64,000 nt of DNA from Octadecabacter algicola (lineage in GTDB: Bacteria; Pseudomonadota; Alphaproteobacteria; Rhodobacterales; Rhodobacteraceae): assembly GCF_021532625.1 (NCBI RefSeq), contig NZ_JAKGAR010000003.1, forward strand, positions 682,001 to 746,000, written 5' to 3'. The notes under the pieces are model-generated. The model did not search any database. It had not been told where the DNA came from and saw only the letters and a program-made list of their open reading frames with translations. Positions 62,698 through 64,000 of this stretch are shown in pieces; position 1 is the stretch's first letter, and each line of letters starts with the position of its first letter. A program made the position numbers and the translations under genes.

Positions 62698-63543
62698 CTA
62701 GATTGGCATGAGTTGCACCATGTCCACGTCAATCGACGCAACGCCAAACAGCTCTGCGATGGCATCCCCGTCGGCCAACAGCAAAAGACCGTTCTCAGTA
62801 AGCTGTGTTGTCAAGGTCGGGACCGCGTCATCGTATTTGACAACAAGTACGTCGTCGCCTGTGTAATCCATGATCGAAACCAAGCCGTTTTCGACTTCAA
62901 AGCGATCGGTCCCATCCCCCCCAGACATCACGTCGCCATCGTTGCCGATAAGGGTATCATTGCCTTCGCTGCCGTTCAGGTAGTCTTGTTCTGCGCCGCC
63001 GTCTTCGCCAGTCACTCCGTCGATCAAGTCATCGCCTTCGCTGCCTTGGACCATGTCGCGGCCAGCACCACCGATTAGAGTATCATCGCCATAACCGCCA
63101 AGAATCTCATCGTCGTCATAGGCGCCGTCAATCAGATCGTCGCCGCTGCCGCCGTGGAGCGTGTCATTACCGCTTCCTCCGGACAGGTCATCGTCGCCAA
63201 AGTAACCGTAGACTTGATCGTCTCCGTTTTCACCTGCAAGGAGGTCATTCCCCTCGCCGCCATGGATATCATCTTTGCCCTCGCCGCCCAAAAGGGTGTC
63301 GTTCCCGCTCACGCCATCGATGTAATCATCGCCAAGCTGGCCGTTTAACCGGTCGTCGCCGCTCCCTCCGAGCAAATTGTCGAGGTCATTTGTCCCGCCG
63401 ACGTCGGCGTGTTCGGGCCCAACCAAGACGTTGTCTGCTTCTGAGGTGCCGTCCGAAGATAGTGCATCGTCATCAGCCGTTGGTAGGCCAATAATGGCTG
63501 TTCCTGCGATGGCGAGGCTTACAAGGCCAAGAAGCATAAACAT
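62698..63543 (-). CDS. RTX-repeat calcium-binding protein with N-terminal membrane segment
   Basis: A 281-residue protein. The N-terminal hydrophobic segment ([20 protein letters not shown]) is a signal peptide or anchor. About fifteen glycine/aspartate-rich nonapeptide repeats of GGxGxDxLx type follow ([18 protein letters not shown] and similar), which fold into a calcium-filled beta-roll. A hydrophobic C-terminal domain ends the protein. No T1SS genes lie nearby, so secretion would need a transporter elsewhere. The function is unknown. Confidence 0.82.
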   Translation of the reverse strand: MFMLLGLVSLAIAGTAIIGLPTADDDALSSDGTSEADNVLVGPEHADVGGTNDLDNLLGGSGDDRLNGQLGDDYIDGVSGNDTLLGGEGKDDIHGGEGNDLLAGENGDDQVYGYFGDDDLSGGSGNDTLHGGSGDDLIDGAYDDDEILGGYGDDTLIGGAGRDMVQGSEGDDLIDGVTGEDGGAEQDYLNGSEGNDTLIGNDGDVMSGGDGTDRFEVENGLVSIMDYTGDDVLVVKYDDAVPTLTTQLTENGLLLLADGDAIAELFGVASIDVDMVQLMPI

Positions 63544-63668
63544 GGTGTTTTCTTTCGTAAGGCCGACGAATCTTGGCGGCTTGGGTTTGTCCCACCGATT
63601 GCGGATAAATGATCCCCGTAATCATAGGGCAATGAAGCGCCCAAAGCGCAATAATTCGGGTCAGTTGG

Positions 63669-63683
63669 TTAACGCTTGCCTAA
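63669..63683. promoter_or_regulatory. possible CtrA-type site
   Basis: TTAA-CGCTTGC-CTAA differs at one base from the TTAA-N7-TTAA CtrA consensus. It sits between the RTX gene and the DUF1643 gene, about 126 nt upstream of the RTX start. A single mismatched occurrence could be chance. Confidence 0.25.
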
Positions 63684-63694
63684 CCGCTGGCGAG

Positions 63695-64000
63695 TTAGCC
63701 AGCCGTCCAGATCTGTGGCTTCTGGGTGTAGGCGATATAAAGAGGATGTTTAGGGTGGCCCGCTTTGCTCAGGCCAAGGTGGAACAGTTGGCTGCCCTGA
63801 GTGCGCAACATTGCTTCGATCTGCGGGCCGCGTTGCAGATGTTCCCCGTGGGTCCCCCAGGCGCAAATGGTCTGGTCCGCCCATGCCAACCCCTCGAGGA
63901 TCGTGTCGTCGTTTTCAGGGCCAATAGGATCAGTCGCAGCGCGCATTTTACGTGGATCGGTGTCACGCCATGCAAAGATATTAGTAACCCGAAACGCGCC
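63695..64000 (-). CDS. DUF1643 domain-containing protein (C-terminal part, truncated by window edge)
   Basis: The reading frame stays open through the window edge, so the start is outside. The visible 101 residues include RVTNIFAWRDTDPRKM, then DPIGPENDDTI, ICAWGTHGE and a C-terminal HLGLSKAGHPKHPLYI. These are characteristic of DUF1643, a phage- and bacteria-borne family of unknown function that often accompanies DNA-modification or nucleotide-related genes. The internal ATG at 63946 is not the true start. Confidence 0.78.
   Translation of the reverse strand, partial: GAFRVTNIFAWRDTDPRKMRAATDPIGPENDDTILEGLAWADQTICAWGTHGEHLQRGPQIEAMLRTQGSQLFHLGLSKAGHPKHPLYIAYTQKPQIWTAG

Noticed and set aside
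62698-63543. Tandem repeats here as a CRISPR array
   Set aside because: The repeats are imperfect coding repeats of 27 bases in frame, encoding GGxGxDxLx nonapeptides with no spacers.
1-64000. Prophage, integron or mobile element in the window
   Set aside because: No transposase, integrase, recombinase, capsid or attachment-site repeat was seen; gene content is chromosomal housekeeping and envelope functions.

Overview
The window looks like a chromosome segment of a marine alphaproteobacterium of the Rhodobacteraceae (Roseobacter group; Octadecabacter/Loktanella/Yoonia-like). The support is the set of family-typical proteins (DUF2125, DUF3576, DUF4170, DUF6552 and DUF6653 families, a TIGR03862-type flavoprotein, a fused RibB-like/RibA protein, a CenR-like regulator), moderate-to-high GC by eye, and many ATGA/GTGA translational couplings. 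The species assignment is an inference. Coding density is very high. No gap between annotated genes exceeds 300 bases; the largest is 40301-40567 (267 nt). I see no rRNA, tRNA, CRISPR array, transposase, integrase or prophage gene.

Layout. 1-3958 (minus): pmbA - cysQ-like - DUF4170, plus DUF2125. 4089-7960 (plus): SDR, enoyl-CoA hydratase-like, MscS channel, flavoprotein. 7966-13823: an exopolysaccharide locus, with epimerase, sugar transferase and UDP-glucuronate epimerase on the minus strand and, divergently, yjbH, yjbF and a small secreted YjbE-like peptide. 13956-19808 (minus): core envelope and translation genes leuS - lptE - holA, DUF3576 and a major acidic porin. 20042-31299: housekeeping genes in alternating orientation (YggS, L,D-transpeptidase, EamA, RibA, CenR-like regulator, exonuclease III, CnoX-like thioredoxin - LON - Trm112 operon, UbiH-like hydroxylase, amidase, aminotransferase). 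31312-38126: ftsK and lolA, with an oppositely oriented DUF1566 gene between them, then a lytic transglycosylase and an AEC transporter. 38210-42672: hspQ, gamma-glutamyltransferase, free-Met-R-SO reductase, XRE-cupin regulator, LysE exporter, GFA protein. 42675-48670: a methyl-group catabolism module with two covalent-flavin/GcvT dehydrogenases flanking a homocysteine S-methyltransferase. 48749-55499: RarD, pseudouridine synthase, RpiB, a kinase-like protein, aldehyde dehydrogenase, 1-Cys peroxiredoxin, aquaporin, a second L,D-transpeptidase. 55664-64000 (minus): pnp, and about 4.5 kb upstream of it rpsO, separated by a membrane protein, a YHYH protein, a fatty-acid hydroxylase, a polysaccharide deacetylase and an RNA methyltransferase; then an RTX-repeat protein and a truncated DUF1643 gene.

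How the genes work together. Much of the window serves the envelope: LPS assembly (LptE), lipoprotein sorting (LolA), porin, peptidoglycan enzymes, exopolysaccharide secretion, and a CenR-like envelope regulator. The 41-48.7 kb block reads as stepwise demethylation of betaine-type osmolytes with methyl transfer to homocysteine and handling of formaldehyde-level carbon.

Most notable signals: six convergent gene pairs that each share exactly four bases of stop codon; two FnrL-type boxes (before DUF1566 and before the fatty-acid hydroxylase); a 21-bp dyad between the aldehyde dehydrogenase and peroxiredoxin genes; a kinase-like protein whose C-terminus resembles an acyl-CoA-synthetase C-terminal domain; a reduced yjb-type exopolysaccharide locus; and the split rpsO-pnp pair. 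I found no clear new defence or mobile system.
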